Shown here piece by piece: positions 32,283 through 41,398 of a DNA stretch of 64,000 nucleotides; the stretch's first letter is position 1; each line of letters begins with the position of its first letter. Where the stretch lies: contig NZ_JBHEEH010000001.1 in NCBI RefSeq assembly GCF_041929845.1, positions 930,001 to 994,000 on the forward strand, written 5' to 3'. Made by a program: the position numbers and the translations under genes. The DNA is from Paenochrobactrum pullorum (GTDB lineage: Bacteria > Pseudomonadota > Alphaproteobacteria > Rhizobiales > Rhizobiaceae). The notes below the pieces were generated by a model, which saw only the letters and a list, made by a program, of their open reading frames with translations, was not told the DNA's origin and ran no database searches.

Positions 32283-35261
32283 TTATGCTTTTTCAGTTTC
32301 TTGTGGTGAAAGCTCGTCACTCGCAGCCGTTTCTGCGGGCTGTTGTTTTTCCATGCTCTGTTCGGTCAGAACACGCGTTGCTTCTTCCATGAACATCGGC
32401 TCGCCGAACATGAAGCTTTGAACATATTCACAACCGATTTGTGCCAGATGTTCAGCATCATGCTCATTTTCAACCCCCTCGGTGACGACTGCCAGACCCA
32501 GATCATGCGCCATGCTGACGATGGAGCGAAGCAGTGTGTTTTTCTGCGGCTGATCGCTGATCACAAATGAACGGTCGATCTTTATAATATCAAACGGGAA
32601 GCGGGTCAGATAGGACAGTGACGAATAGCCGGTTCCAAAATCATCCAGCGACAGACCGATGCCCATTGTCTTCAAACGGTTGAGGACATGGGTGGATTGT
32701 TCCGGATTTTCCATTAAAACAGATTCAGTCAGTTCCAGTTTGAGGCTGCCGGGTTTGAGGTGGATACGTGAGATAACCGAACGTACATCACTGATCAAAT
32801 CCTGACGGATGAGTTGTGTGCTGGACAGGTTGACTGAGATGAACAGATCAAATTTCGGGAATTGCTCTTGCCAGCCGGAAAGCGTTTCAGCCGCCTTTTG
32901 CATGGCAAACATGCCAAGCTGGATGATGAGCCCTGAATTCTCAGCAATTGGAATGAATTCTGACGGTGAGATCGGCCCGCGGCGTGGGTGCTCCCAGCGC
33001 ATCAAAGCTTCAAAACCGGCAATCGTGCCATCGGCAAGACGTACAATCGGTTGATAGGCTAGGCTGATTTCCTCGCGTTCGATAGCACGGCGCAAATCAG
33101 ATTCAAGTTGTAATTTATCGCTGCCAATTTCACGTAGAGCAGGGCGGAACGGTTCGATCTTGTCGCCGCCGCAACGCTTGGCCTGATACATTGCAAGCTC
33201 GGCATCTTTGACGAAATTTTCAGCACTTGTGGCCGCTTTTGTCCATGTGATGAGGCCAATCGAAGCCGTCAGCACAATTTCACGCTTGGCATAGGCAATG
33301 GGCGCACGAATGGCCTGACGTAGAGCCTCTGCAAAAGCTGCAATACGTGCCGGATCACTCTCGGATGCCAGCAGCAAGCCAAACTGGTCTGAGGAGAGGC
33401 GCGATAAAGTATCTTGCGGCTTGAGCAGGCGGAACAGACGACGCGAAATGGTGAGCAGGATAGTGTCACCAGCGGACATACCAAGACTGTCATTGACCTG
33501 TTTAAAACGGTCGATATTGATGATGAAAACAGTCGGGCGGAAGCGGACTTCTTCCTGCGCCATATTCATCACGCTATTTAAGCGATCCAGAAACAATTCA
33601 CGATTTGGCAGACCGGTGAGATTATCATGGACCGCATCATGAAGCAGGCGCTCTTCGGCCTTTTTCTGTTCGGTAACATTGACGAGTGTACCCACGCAGC
33701 GCACGACTTCGCCATCAAGGCCGATAACAGGGCGCGCGCGCAGTGAATACCAGTGATAATGGCCGTCATTGGCACGCAGTCGAAACACTTGACTGATTTT
33801 GCCGCGGCGGTTTTCAAGAAGCGCATCCAATGTGGAGCGGAAACGGTCACGATCATCACCATGCATCACCGGCAACCAATTGCGTACCGCACTTTGCAGC
33901 GAGCTGGCACTGCTGCCTAAATAATGCGCAATATCCGGCGTGGTCGTCACACGGTCACGCGGTACATCCCAATCCCAGACAATGTCGCCGGCACCAATGA
34001 CTGCGAGTGCTTGGCGTTCCATATCGGAGAGCAGACCAAGCTGCATCGCACCACCAGCAAAAGCATGTTGCATAACCGTAAAGCCGATGAGCAATACGAT
34101 CAGCACCAAACCACCACCAAGCGCTGGCTGTACAATATCATTGTCGACAACGCCGGTGACTGTCATCCATCCACCGATGAGCCAGATCAGGATCAATAAC
34201 CATGCTGGTATAAGCATGATTGCACGATCATAACCTTTCAGTGCGAGATAGCCGATCAGGCAGATACCACTGACAACGGTGAGCGCCAGCGAAATTCGTG
34301 CAATACCGGAGGCAATCGGCGGATCAAAAATCGCCACACCGGAAAGAGCCAGCAAGCCGAGAACCCATGTCACCGCACCATAGCTGAAATGATCATGCCA
34401 GCGATTGAGGTTGAGATAGGTGAAAAGAAAAATGACGAGCGATGCGGCAAGAGCCACCTCTGTGCCGGCACGCCATACCTGTTCATTGCCGGGTGTAATG
34501 GCAATCAGCTTTGTCCAAAAGCCGAAATCGACACAGATATAAGCGAGCACTGCCCATGCAAGGGCTGCGGTTGCCGGAAAGAGGGATGTTCCTTTGACCA
34601 CAAACAAAATGGTTAAAAACAGAGCTAAAAGACCGGAAATGCCAAGCAGAATACCGCGATAAAGCGTGTAAGAGTTGACGGTGTCTTTATAGGCATCAGG
34701 CTCCCAGAGATAAACCTGCGGCAGATTGGTTGAGGCTAGTTCTGCAACAAATGTTACAACTGTACCGGGGTTGAGCGTAATGCGGAAAACGTCGGCATCA
34801 GGGCTCGGCTGGCGGTCAAGCGCAAAGCCTTCACTCGGTGTGATGGAATTTATACGGTTTGACCCCAGATCAGGCCAGACAATGCCGGAATTAACCAGAC
34901 GGAAATGCGGCGCAACAATTAAGCGGTCGATCTGCTCGTCGGTCGGGTTGGCAATCGAAAAAGCCGCCCAGTCACCTGACGAGCGGCCTTTGCCGTCTGC
35001 CTGTACTTCAATACGCCGTACAATGCCATCTGGACCGGGGGCAGTTGGTACTTGTACGCTTTCGCCCTGATTGCGGAAGATTTCAACCGCACGGGTCAGA
35101 TCAAGCGCGACATCATTTTTGGAAATCTTGATCGGTTCGACCGCAAAAACCGGTGAGGCGATAATGCTTGTAAGAATAAGCGTGATCATCAAGGCAGCAA
35201 GGCGAGCCATTAAGTTCAGCCGTTTCAGGGCTTTGTTGCTATAGCTTTTAATTGCCTGCAC
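32283..35261 (-). CDS. membrane PAS-GGDEF(degenerate)-EAL cyclic-di-GMP phosphodiesterase
   Basis: A 992-residue signalling protein. Signal sequence to about residue 40; a periplasmic sensing domain to about 195; a seven-helix 7TMR-DISM-like membrane part about 200-400; a PAS domain about 415-530; GGDEF about 540-700; EAL about 715-965. The GGDEF signature reads SSDQF (623-627), so cyclase activity is unlikely. The EAL side keeps EALMR (751-755), ELTE (843-846), DDFGTG (873-878), KID (894-896) and EGVE (928-931). It should hydrolyse c-di-GMP, with the cyclase-like domain probably regulatory. Position near thrC recalls Brucella bpdA; that link is from memory. The start is GTG, five bases after the GNAT stop, with AAGGTG upstream. 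Confidence 0.9.
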   Translation of the reverse strand: MQAIKSYSNKALKRLNLMARLAALMITLILTSIIASPVFAVEPIKISKNDVALDLTRAVEIFRNQGESVQVPTAPGPDGIVRRIEVQADGKGRSSGDWAAFSIANPTDEQIDRLIVAPHFRLVNSGIVWPDLGSNRINSITPSEGFALDRQPSPDADVFRITLNPGTVVTFVAELASTNLPQVYLWEPDAYKDTVNSYTLYRGILLGISGLLALFLTILFVVKGTSLFPATAALAWAVLAYICVDFGFWTKLIAITPGNEQVWRAGTEVALAASLVIFLFTYLNLNRWHDHFSYGAVTWVLGLLALSGVAIFDPPIASGIARISLALTVVSGICLIGYLALKGYDRAIMLIPAWLLILIWLIGGWMTVTGVVDNDIVQPALGGGLVLIVLLIGFTVMQHAFAGGAMQLGLLSDMERQALAVIGAGDIVWDWDVPRDRVTTTPDIAHYLGSSASSLQSAVRNWLPVMHGDDRDRFRSTLDALLENRRGKISQVFRLRANDGHYHWYSLRARPVIGLDGEVVRCVGTLVNVTEQKKAEERLLHDAVHDNLTGLPNRELFLDRLNSVMNMAQEEVRFRPTVFIINIDRFKQVNDSLGMSAGDTILLTISRRLFRLLKPQDTLSRLSSDQFGLLLASESDPARIAAFAEALRQAIRAPIAYAKREIVLTASIGLITWTKAATSAENFVKDAELAMYQAKRCGGDKIEPFRPALREIGSDKLQLESDLRRAIEREEISLAYQPIVRLADGTIAGFEALMRWEHPRRGPISPSEFIPIAENSGLIIQLGMFAMQKAAETLSGWQEQFPKFDLFISVNLSSTQLIRQDLISDVRSVISRIHLKPGSLKLELTESVLMENPEQSTHVLNRLKTMGIGLSLDDFGTGYSSLSYLTRFPFDIIKIDRSFVISDQPQKNTLLRSIVSMAHDLGLAVVTEGVENEHDAEHLAQIGCEYVQSFMFGEPMFMEEATRVLTEQSMEKQQPAETAASDELSPQETEKA

Positions 35262-35266
35262 TGTTT

Positions 35267-35863
35267 TTACACCTTGTTGTCGATTTTGTATTTATCGCTT
35301 TCAAGCAGGGACAAAAGAATATGATCCTGCCAAACTCCGTTGATTTTCAGATAAGAGCGGAGATGTCCTTCTTTCTGAAAGCCAGCTTTTTCAAGAAGGC
35401 TGATTGAGCGTATATTATGGGGAATACAGGCAGCTTCAAGCCTGTGCAAGCCAAGATGCTGAAATGCAAAGGGGATAACCAGTGCAAGAGCCTCACTCAT
35501 ATAGCCTTTTCCCGCATATGGAGCGCCGCTCCAATAACCGATCATTGCATTTTGTCCGACACCGCGGCGAATATTATTGAGCGAGATACCGCCCACAAGC
35601 CGCTGGTCTTCATTACGGAAGAGAAAGAAAGGATAGGTCGTCCCTTTATTGATTTCTTCCTGATAATAACGGATACGCTGTCGAAAAGCACTTTTTTCCA
35701 ATGCATCCTGTGCCCATGTCGGCTCCCAAGGTGTTAAAAAAGCCCTGCTTTTTTCACGCAAAACTTTCCATTCCTGATAATCACTTAAATACGGCTCGCG
35801 GATATAGACCTTGATACCTTGTAATTTCAGGCTGTTGTTGCGCATGAACGGCAGTGCAATCAT
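35267..35863 (-). CDS. GNAT acetyltransferase, RimJ/RimL-like
   Basis: A 198-residue acetyl-CoA-dependent acetyltransferase resembling enzymes that acetylate ribosomal-protein N-termini. The pattern is IREPYLSDYQEWKVLREKSR at the N-terminus, MIGYWSGAPYAGKGYMSEAL (motif A, pyrophosphate loop) and LHRLEAACIPHNIRSISLLE then KAGFQKEGHLRSY. The true substrate is unknown; the RimJ name reflects the family only. ATG 35863 has AAGG upstream. Its stop lies five bases before the GTG of the EAL protein, so the two are co-translated. Confidence 0.88.
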   Translation of the reverse strand: MIALPFMRNNSLKLQGIKVYIREPYLSDYQEWKVLREKSRAFLTPWEPTWAQDALEKSAFRQRIRYYQEEINKGTTYPFFLFRNEDQRLVGGISLNNIRRGVGQNAMIGYWSGAPYAGKGYMSEALALVIPFAFQHLGLHRLEAACIPHNIRSISLLEKAGFQKEGHLRSYLKINGVWQDHILLSLLESDKYKIDNKV

Positions 35864-35922
35864 TAAAGAGCCTTAGATATAATTTGGGGACAGCCTGTGA
35901 GTATTCCAAGAAATGTTATATG

Positions 35923-36009
35923 AAAAACCGGCAGCACTGCCTTTTTGCGCGGCTCCTGAACTTAAAAGAAATTCCAAAATTCAGGATGCGAATTGAGCTG
36001 CCGGTTTTA
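35923..36009 (-). terminator. long two-tier hairpin after the M16 peptidase gene
   Basis: Outer arms AAAACCGGCAGC (35924-35935) and GCTGCCGGTTTT (35997-36008) pair perfectly. Inner arms TCCTGAA (35954-35960) and TTCAGGA (35980-35986) form a second stem. On the minus strand the outer stem ends in TTTTT. It is unusually long for a terminator. Confidence 0.65.
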
Positions 36010-36020
36010 ATTTCTCTCTG

Positions 36021-37313
36021 TTAAATGGCCAATTGAGGCTTTTTTACGCGCTTGTGCAAAGAGCTTTGAAGCGTGTCAAAGTCCATCAGCTTGCCGACGG
36101 GGCCAACCGCTGCAATAGTAGGTTTAGTATCAACAAACAAACGACCGGCCAGATCCATCAGGCGTTCAGGGGTTATGAGAGACAGACGATCCATCAATTC
36201 CTGATTGCTTACAGGGCGGCCATAAAGCATGAACTGTCGTGCCAATTGTCCGGCGCGGCTGGATGCACTTTCTTGTGCCATCAACAGTCCGGCACGATAT
36301 TGCGCACGGGCGCGGTCAACTTCTTCGATGCCGATAAAATCGGAAACCTTGTGCAATTCATTAATGATGACAGGCACCAATTCCACCATTTCATCACGGC
36401 CTGTTGCCGCATGAATGCCGAAAACACCAGTATCTGAAAAGCCCCAATGGAATGCATATACTGAATAACAAAGGCCGCGTTTTTCACGCACTTCCTGAAA
36501 GAGGCGTGATGACATGCCGCCGCCCAGCACCATGGAAAGCAATTGAGAGGCGTAAAAATCGCGCACATGATAAGCGCGGCCTTCAAAGCCAAGCAGAAGC
36601 TGTGCATCCATCAGGTCACGGTCTTCTCGGAAATCACCACCGACATAATTGGCGATGGTTGGCACAGGTGCCGTATTGGCAGCGCGGAAATTGCCGAGAC
36701 GTTTTTCCACTTCACGCACAAATTCATCGTGATCAATGCCGCCTGCGGCAGTCACTACCATACGGTCGGCGCTATATTGTTCGTTCATATAGCTGCGCAG
36801 ATCTGCGGATGTGAAATCAGCAACCGTTTCGGGTGTTCCTAAAATAGCGCGGCCGATTGATTGGTGGCGATAGGCGGTTTCGGTAAAACGGTCAAAAACA
36901 ATGTCATCAGGCGTATCATGTGCGGCACCAATTTCCTGCATGATGACCTGTTTTTCACGCTCCAGCTCGTCTTCGTCGAATTTGGAACTGGTCATGATAT
37001 CGGCTAAAATATCAATGGCGAGCGGCATGTCGTTCCGCATGACGCGTGCATAATAAGAGGTGGTTTCGACGCTGGTAGCAGCGTTGATTTCACCGCCAAC
37101 ATTTTCAATATCGGCTGCAATTTGCCATGCTGTTCTGTTTTCTGTGCCTTTAAAGGCCATATGTTCCAGAAGATGTGCAATGCCGTGGCGATTGTCTGCT
37201 TCGTTGCGGGCACCTGCCTTTACCCAGATGCCCAATGCCACACTTTCAATATGTGGCATTGTGTCCGTAGCAATGGTCAGTCCGTTGGACAGGCGGGTAA
37301 CTTCTATACTCAT
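36021..37313 (-). CDS. M16 family zinc peptidase (mitochondrial processing peptidase-like)
   Basis: A 430-residue pitrilysin-family protein. The inverted zinc motif HLLEH lies at residues 47-51 (HGIAHLLEHMAFKGTENRT), with the third ligand Glu downstream in REKQVIMQEIGAA. The second half has the MPP-like LLSMVLGGGMSSRLFQEVRE and KRGLCYSVYAFHWGF. Alphaproteobacterial homologues are the nearest relatives of the mitochondrial processing peptidase; their bacterial substrates are mostly unknown. The gene overlaps thrC by four bases and follows it, as in many Rhizobiales. Confidence 0.94.
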   Translation of the reverse strand: MSIEVTRLSNGLTIATDTMPHIESVALGIWVKAGARNEADNRHGIAHLLEHMAFKGTENRTAWQIAADIENVGGEINAATSVETTSYYARVMRNDMPLAIDILADIMTSSKFDEDELEREKQVIMQEIGAAHDTPDDIVFDRFTETAYRHQSIGRAILGTPETVADFTSADLRSYMNEQYSADRMVVTAAGGIDHDEFVREVEKRLGNFRAANTAPVPTIANYVGGDFREDRDLMDAQLLLGFEGRAYHVRDFYASQLLSMVLGGGMSSRLFQEVREKRGLCYSVYAFHWGFSDTGVFGIHAATGRDEMVELVPVIINELHKVSDFIGIEEVDRARAQYRAGLLMAQESASSRAGQLARQFMLYGRPVSNQELMDRLSLITPERLMDLAGRLFVDTKPTIAAVGPVGKLMDFDTLQSSLHKRVKKPQLAI

Positions 37314-38725
37314 CCGCGGATAGCTCCCTGCTTAGCCGCTCTGGAGTGGGCAGACACGTAATCTTCTACGGTTTTCAGCTCATTATCCAAAACAGTAAAT
37401 TTTTCTTTTCGAGTCATCAGGTCAGCTAACCAGTGTGGAAGAGCCGGGTCAATGCCCGATGCTGATTTTACTGCTTCAGGGAATTTTGCCGGATGGGCTG
37501 TTGCAAGGCAGACCATCGGGGCAGAAGACTTGCGTAGATCGCGTGCAACTTTAACGCCGATAGCAGAGTGCGGATCGAGCAAATAACTGTCTTTTTCCAG
37601 TACAGACTGGATTATAGCGGCTGTTTCATCAACATTTGAACGGCCGGCACCAAATTCGGCACGGATGCGTGCCAGTGGTTTAGCTTCAATGCTAAATTGG
37701 TCGGATTGTTTTAAATTGTCCATCATCGAGCGCACAGCCGCTGCATCACGATTATGTGCTTCAAACAACAAACGTTCGAAATTCGATGAAATCTGAATGT
37801 CCATTGATGGCGATGTGGTTTGTGCAACGCCACGCATTTGATAAGAGCCATCCGCCAAAGTGCGTGCCAGAATGTCATTGTCATTAGTGGCAATGAGAAG
37901 CTGGTCAATCGGCAGACCCATTTTCTTGGCAACAAAACCTGCAAAAATATCGCCGAAATTACCGGTTGGAACACTGAAAGACACGCTGCGATCCGGTGCG
38001 CCAAGACTAAGCGCAGACGTGAAATAATACACGATTTGCGGCATGATACGCGCCCAGTTGATGGAATTGACGCCGGAAAGTGACACTGCATCACGGAATT
38101 TCAAATTGTTGAACATGCCTTTGACGAGGTTTTGACAGTCATCAAAATTGCCATTGATGGAAAGGGCATGGACGTTGGAAGCCGTTGAGCTGGTCATCTG
38201 GCGCTGCTGCACAGGCGAGACGCGGCCATTCGGGAACAGAATGAAAATATCGGTGCGGTCACGTCCGGCAAAGGCTTCAATAGCGGCACCACCGGTGTCG
38301 CCGGATGTGGCACCAACGATTGTTGCGCGCTCCCCGCGCTGTGCCAATGTGTAATCCATCAGGCGCGCCAAAAGCTGCATGGCAACATCTTTAAAAGCTA
38401 ATGTCGGCCCGTGGAAAAGTTCCAGCACAAATTCATTTGCGCCTGTTTGCACCAACGGGCACACCGCATCATGCCGGAATGTGCCATAGGCTTCTTCAAC
38501 CATTTTCCTGAAATCATCAGCCGGAATTTCACCGTCGATAAAAGGTGTGAGTACGGCGATTGCGATATCCACATAAGATTTACCGCGAAGTGCACGTATT
38601 TCAGCCGCACTGAACTGCGGAAATTCCTGTGGCAAATAAAGGCCGCCATCGCGTGCCAGACCAGCCAATAATGCATCGCTGAAACCCAGAACTGGTGCTT
38701 CGCCCCGCGTACTTACATATTTCAT
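37310..38725 (-). CDS. thrC: threonine synthase
   Basis: PLP enzyme converting O-phosphohomoserine to threonine. The 471-residue product is the longer (E. coli/fungal-type) form, opening MKYVSTRGEAPVLGFSDALL. It has the PLP-lysine motif FHGPTLAFKDVAMQLLARLM, ATSGDTGGAAIEAF and the phosphate-binding SVPTGNFGDIFAGFVAKKMG. AAGG lies ten bases before ATG 38725. It heads a minus-strand group with the M16 peptidase, separated from the lipoprotein gene by about 200 bases with divergent promoters. It completes threonine synthesis with thrB at 29.3 kb. Confidence 0.96.
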   Translation of the reverse strand: MKYVSTRGEAPVLGFSDALLAGLARDGGLYLPQEFPQFSAAEIRALRGKSYVDIAIAVLTPFIDGEIPADDFRKMVEEAYGTFRHDAVCPLVQTGANEFVLELFHGPTLAFKDVAMQLLARLMDYTLAQRGERATIVGATSGDTGGAAIEAFAGRDRTDIFILFPNGRVSPVQQRQMTSSTASNVHALSINGNFDDCQNLVKGMFNNLKFRDAVSLSGVNSINWARIMPQIVYYFTSALSLGAPDRSVSFSVPTGNFGDIFAGFVAKKMGLPIDQLLIATNDNDILARTLADGSYQMRGVAQTTSPSMDIQISSNFERLLFEAHNRDAAAVRSMMDNLKQSDQFSIEAKPLARIRAEFGAGRSNVDETAAIIQSVLEKDSYLLDPHSAIGVKVARDLRKSSAPMVCLATAHPAKFPEAVKSASGIDPALPHWLADLMTRKEKFTVLDNELKTVEDYVSAHSRAAKQGAIRG

Positions 38726-38857
38726 TTTAAAACAGCCTTCGTTCCCGATTGCATCTTGGTTTTGCTATTTTCTGCGATACCGCATAAAAGAGATTTGTAT
38801 ATCTCACGTCGTCAGGGGTTGCTCTTAGCCATAAAAAACACGAAAACAACCTTTCAG

Positions 38858-38888
38858 AATGTTCGATATACAAATTCTACAGAACATT
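38858..38888. promoter_or_regulatory. inverted repeat in the thrC/lipoprotein divergent spacer
   Basis: AATGTTC (38858-38864) and GAACATT (38882-38888) are separated by 17 bases, 40 bases before the lipoprotein start. They could be an operator. The spacing does not fit the alphaproteobacterial LexA box (GTTC-N7-GTTC). Confidence 0.35.
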
Positions 38889-38927
38889 GGTATAGAACAG
38901 GTTGATTAGTGCAGGGAAGACCGCTTG

Positions 38928-39479
38928 ATGCAGAAATTATCCTTTACGCGTGCAGCGATTGTCACAACATTGTTGCTGGGTGTTGCCGGCTGTAACACGA
39001 CCGGCACCAAAGATGCCGCTCAAAATACGGCCGCGGCTGAAGATAACCGTATTACCTCAGAAGAATTGCGGGCTTATTGTCCGGCTGTTTCTCTGCGTGA
39101 AGGGACAGCTTATTTTTCCAAATACGCAAAAGGTGGTGAGAAAACCTCGGATCATCTGATGTATCAGGCAACCATCACCGATACGACACGCGCCTGTAAA
39201 TATGGCAGCGGTACCATGACGATGGAAATTGCGGCTGCAGGGCGTATTGTTCCGGGGGCAAAGTTTAATTCCGGCAATACAACAATGCCGATCCGTGTGG
39301 CTGTTGTGCAGGGTGATAAAGTCGTTTATTCAAAATTGCACCAACAGCCGGTGTCTTTGAACGCCAAGACAGCATCGCAATTTGTTTTGAATGACAATCA
39401 GGTTACATTCCCGATGCCTGACAAACAAAATGTTCAGGTCTTTGTCGGTTTCGATGAAGGTCCTTATAATACCAAATAA
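38928..39479 (+). CDS. hypothetical lipoprotein
   Basis: A 183-residue predicted lipoprotein: the N-terminus MQKLSFTRAAIVTTLLLGVA ends in the lipobox GVAGC, followed by a Thr/Ala/Asn-rich spacer. The remainder contains two Cys (RAYCPAVSLREG and TRACKYGSGTM) that could form a disulfide and a beta-rich region to FVGFDEGPYNTK. I do not recognise a named family; similar small lipoproteins are conserved in Brucellaceae. ATG 38928 has AGGGAAG upstream. It is divergent from thrC and closed by a long hairpin. The envelope location is a confident inference, the role is not known. Confidence 0.8.
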   Translation: MQKLSFTRAAIVTTLLLGVAGCNTTGTKDAAQNTAAAEDNRITSEELRAYCPAVSLREGTAYFSKYAKGGEKTSDHLMYQATITDTTRACKYGSGTMTMEIAAAGRIVPGAKFNSGNTTMPIRVAVVQGDKVVYSKLHQQPVSLNAKTASQFVLNDNQVTFPMPDKQNVQVFVGFDEGPYNTK

Positions 39480-39485
39480 TAATAT

Positions 39486-39517
39486 AATTGGCCGGATAAA
39501 ACTTTATCCGGCCAATT
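39486..39517. terminator. 15-bp hairpin after the lipoprotein gene
   Basis: AATTGGCCGGATAAA (39486-39500) pairs perfectly with TTTATCCGGCCAATT (39503-39517). The following bases are GCTTTG, so the T run is poor; it is probably a terminator or 3' stabiliser. Confidence 0.65.
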
Positions 39518-39594
39518 GCTTTGAATTTATATTTTAATATTATTGTATGGCTTTTTAAAAAGTAGTGCTTTTTTCATTATTGAAAGAATAGCAA

Positions 39595-41193
39595 TTGGTT
39601 TCAAGCCGAAAGAAATTCTTGGGGTGGTTAGATGTAATTCCTGTCATTGCTTTGACAGTTTTTGTACTTTTTGTCGTTTCAGAAAAACTATTGGAAAACT
39701 ATGTCAGTGATTATTTAAATCAATCGGAAATGACGGGCTTTACACAAGCTCTCTTGGAACAAACTGATAAAATTCTGGTTCAGGCAAAAGAAAAAATTCA
39801 TGAGGCTAATCGCTCACCCCATGAGTTTTGCTCCTCGAATGATTTGCGCTTTATCAGAAATATCATTTATTCCAGTGGTTATATTACTGACCTTGGCCGT
39901 ATGAAAAATGAAAGGCTGGAATGTTCCGTCCTGTTGGGCAAAGATACTCCGCAGTTAAACGTTTATGCGCGTGGCATTTTACGCCATGACGACTCGGTGA
40001 TTTTTGGGGATACACCGTTATTTTCTTCTTTTAATCGGGCTGTCATCCTAAGTGTGGATAATACCAATCTGGTTTTTAACCCCGGTCTTTTATCCAGCTT
40101 TGACCGTCCCGATTATAGTTATTCGGTCTATGCCGGTGCGCCTACACTTAATACGATTGTCCGGCTTTTTCATCATCCGGAAGATAATAATATCGACACA
40201 CCTGATAATATTATTCATTCGAAAACGTGGCATGAAAATAACAAATATTTCTCCAAATTATGTTCACAAGTGAGCTATATCTGCGTCGTTACTGCCGTGG
40301 ATAATCTGTTATTGCAAAAAAAACACCGCCTGATTGATGCTGTCTTTACGGTCCTCGGCCTGCTGACCGGTGGTTTGGCAGCTCTTTTAATTTTGCGGTA
40401 TTTTCATAAAGAGCAAACTTTAACAACACAATTGCAGCATGCAATTGCCCGTTATGAGCTTGATGTTTATTATCAGCCGATCGTGAATGTCAAAACCGGT
40501 AAAATTATTGCTTTTGAAGCTTTGATCCGTTGGGAAATTCGCCCTGATGATTATGTGCCGGCTGATGTTTTGATCGATTTGGCAGAAAAAGGCGGATTTA
40601 TTACCGATATTACCTGTTATGTGCTGACCCGTGTCAAAGCGGATATGGCGCAAATTTTACAAGAACATCAGGAATTACGGGTAAATATCAATATCGCTGC
40701 CTGTGATTTACAGCATGATATTTTTTATGAAACTCTGGCACGTTTTCAAAATAAGGGCATCCACCCACATCAGATTGGCATCGAACTGACAGAACGCTCT
40801 GCAGTGGATTGCCATACTTTTAAAGGCATCGAACGGTTGCGGGGTCTTGGGCACAAGGTTTATTTGGACGATTTCGGTACAGGCTATTCCAGTCTGGCCT
40901 TGTTGGGTGAAATTCAGGTGGATGCACTTAAAATCGACAAGGCTTTTACACAAACTATTGGTACTGATGCGCTGACTGTATCGATTGTGCCGCAAATTAT
41001 TTCTATCGCCAAGAAATATAAGCTCGGCATTGTTGTGGAGGGGGTGGAGACAGAGGTTCAGGTGGCTTATTTCAAGGCGCAGCCTTTACCTATAACAGCG
41101 CAAGGCTGGTTCTTTGGTAAGCCACAAAATATTAACGACGTTTATCGATTAATGGGTATAAAAAGCAAGAAAAAGAAAAAACAAGCTTTTTAG
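39595..41193 (+). CDS. CSS-motif EAL cyclic-di-GMP phosphodiesterase
   Basis: A 532-residue membrane protein. One helix lies at about 11-28, then a periplasmic CSS-motif domain (CSS at 79-81, Cys110, plus Cys223 and Cys230), a second helix at about 247-269 and a cytoplasmic EAL domain. The EAL part keeps EALIR (308-312), ELTE (397-400), DDFGTG (425-430), KID (446-448) and EGVE (482-485). CSS-EAL proteins such as E. coli PdeC are phosphodiesterases held off by a periplasmic disulfide. The C-terminus ends in a run of lysines (KSKKKKKQAF). The only start near the first helix is TTG 39595 with GAAAG upstream; a later TTG is possible. Confidence 0.9.
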   Translation: MVSSRKKFLGWLDVIPVIALTVFVLFVVSEKLLENYVSDYLNQSEMTGFTQALLEQTDKILVQAKEKIHEANRSPHEFCSSNDLRFIRNIIYSSGYITDLGRMKNERLECSVLLGKDTPQLNVYARGILRHDDSVIFGDTPLFSSFNRAVILSVDNTNLVFNPGLLSSFDRPDYSYSVYAGAPTLNTIVRLFHHPEDNNIDTPDNIIHSKTWHENNKYFSKLCSQVSYICVVTAVDNLLLQKKHRLIDAVFTVLGLLTGGLAALLILRYFHKEQTLTTQLQHAIARYELDVYYQPIVNVKTGKIIAFEALIRWEIRPDDYVPADVLIDLAEKGGFITDITCYVLTRVKADMAQILQEHQELRVNINIAACDLQHDIFYETLARFQNKGIHPHQIGIELTERSAVDCHTFKGIERLRGLGHKVYLDDFGTGYSSLALLGEIQVDALKIDKAFTQTIGTDALTVSIVPQIISIAKKYKLGIVVEGVETEVQVAYFKAQPLPITAQGWFFGKPQNINDVYRLMGIKSKKKKKQAF

Positions 41194-41398
41194 TTCTTGT
41201 TCTTTAACTCTTTTACTCCAAATAATATTCTCGTGATCTATAGCTGAGCAAAAAACTATGGTTGAGGCTGCAAAATATCCATCGGCATTTCTACGCTGTA
41301 TTTCACTGGTGCCATAAATAAATCTTTATTGAAGTGATTAAGGTTTGATGAACCATTGGCAGCATTTATGAAATATTCGTTAACCAGTATAGGTTTAT

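Noticed and set aside
38861..38899. Possible SOS (LexA) box in the lipoprotein promoter
   Set aside because: The GAAC repeats are nine bases apart, not seven, so the alphaproteobacterial GTTC-N7-GTTC rule is not met.
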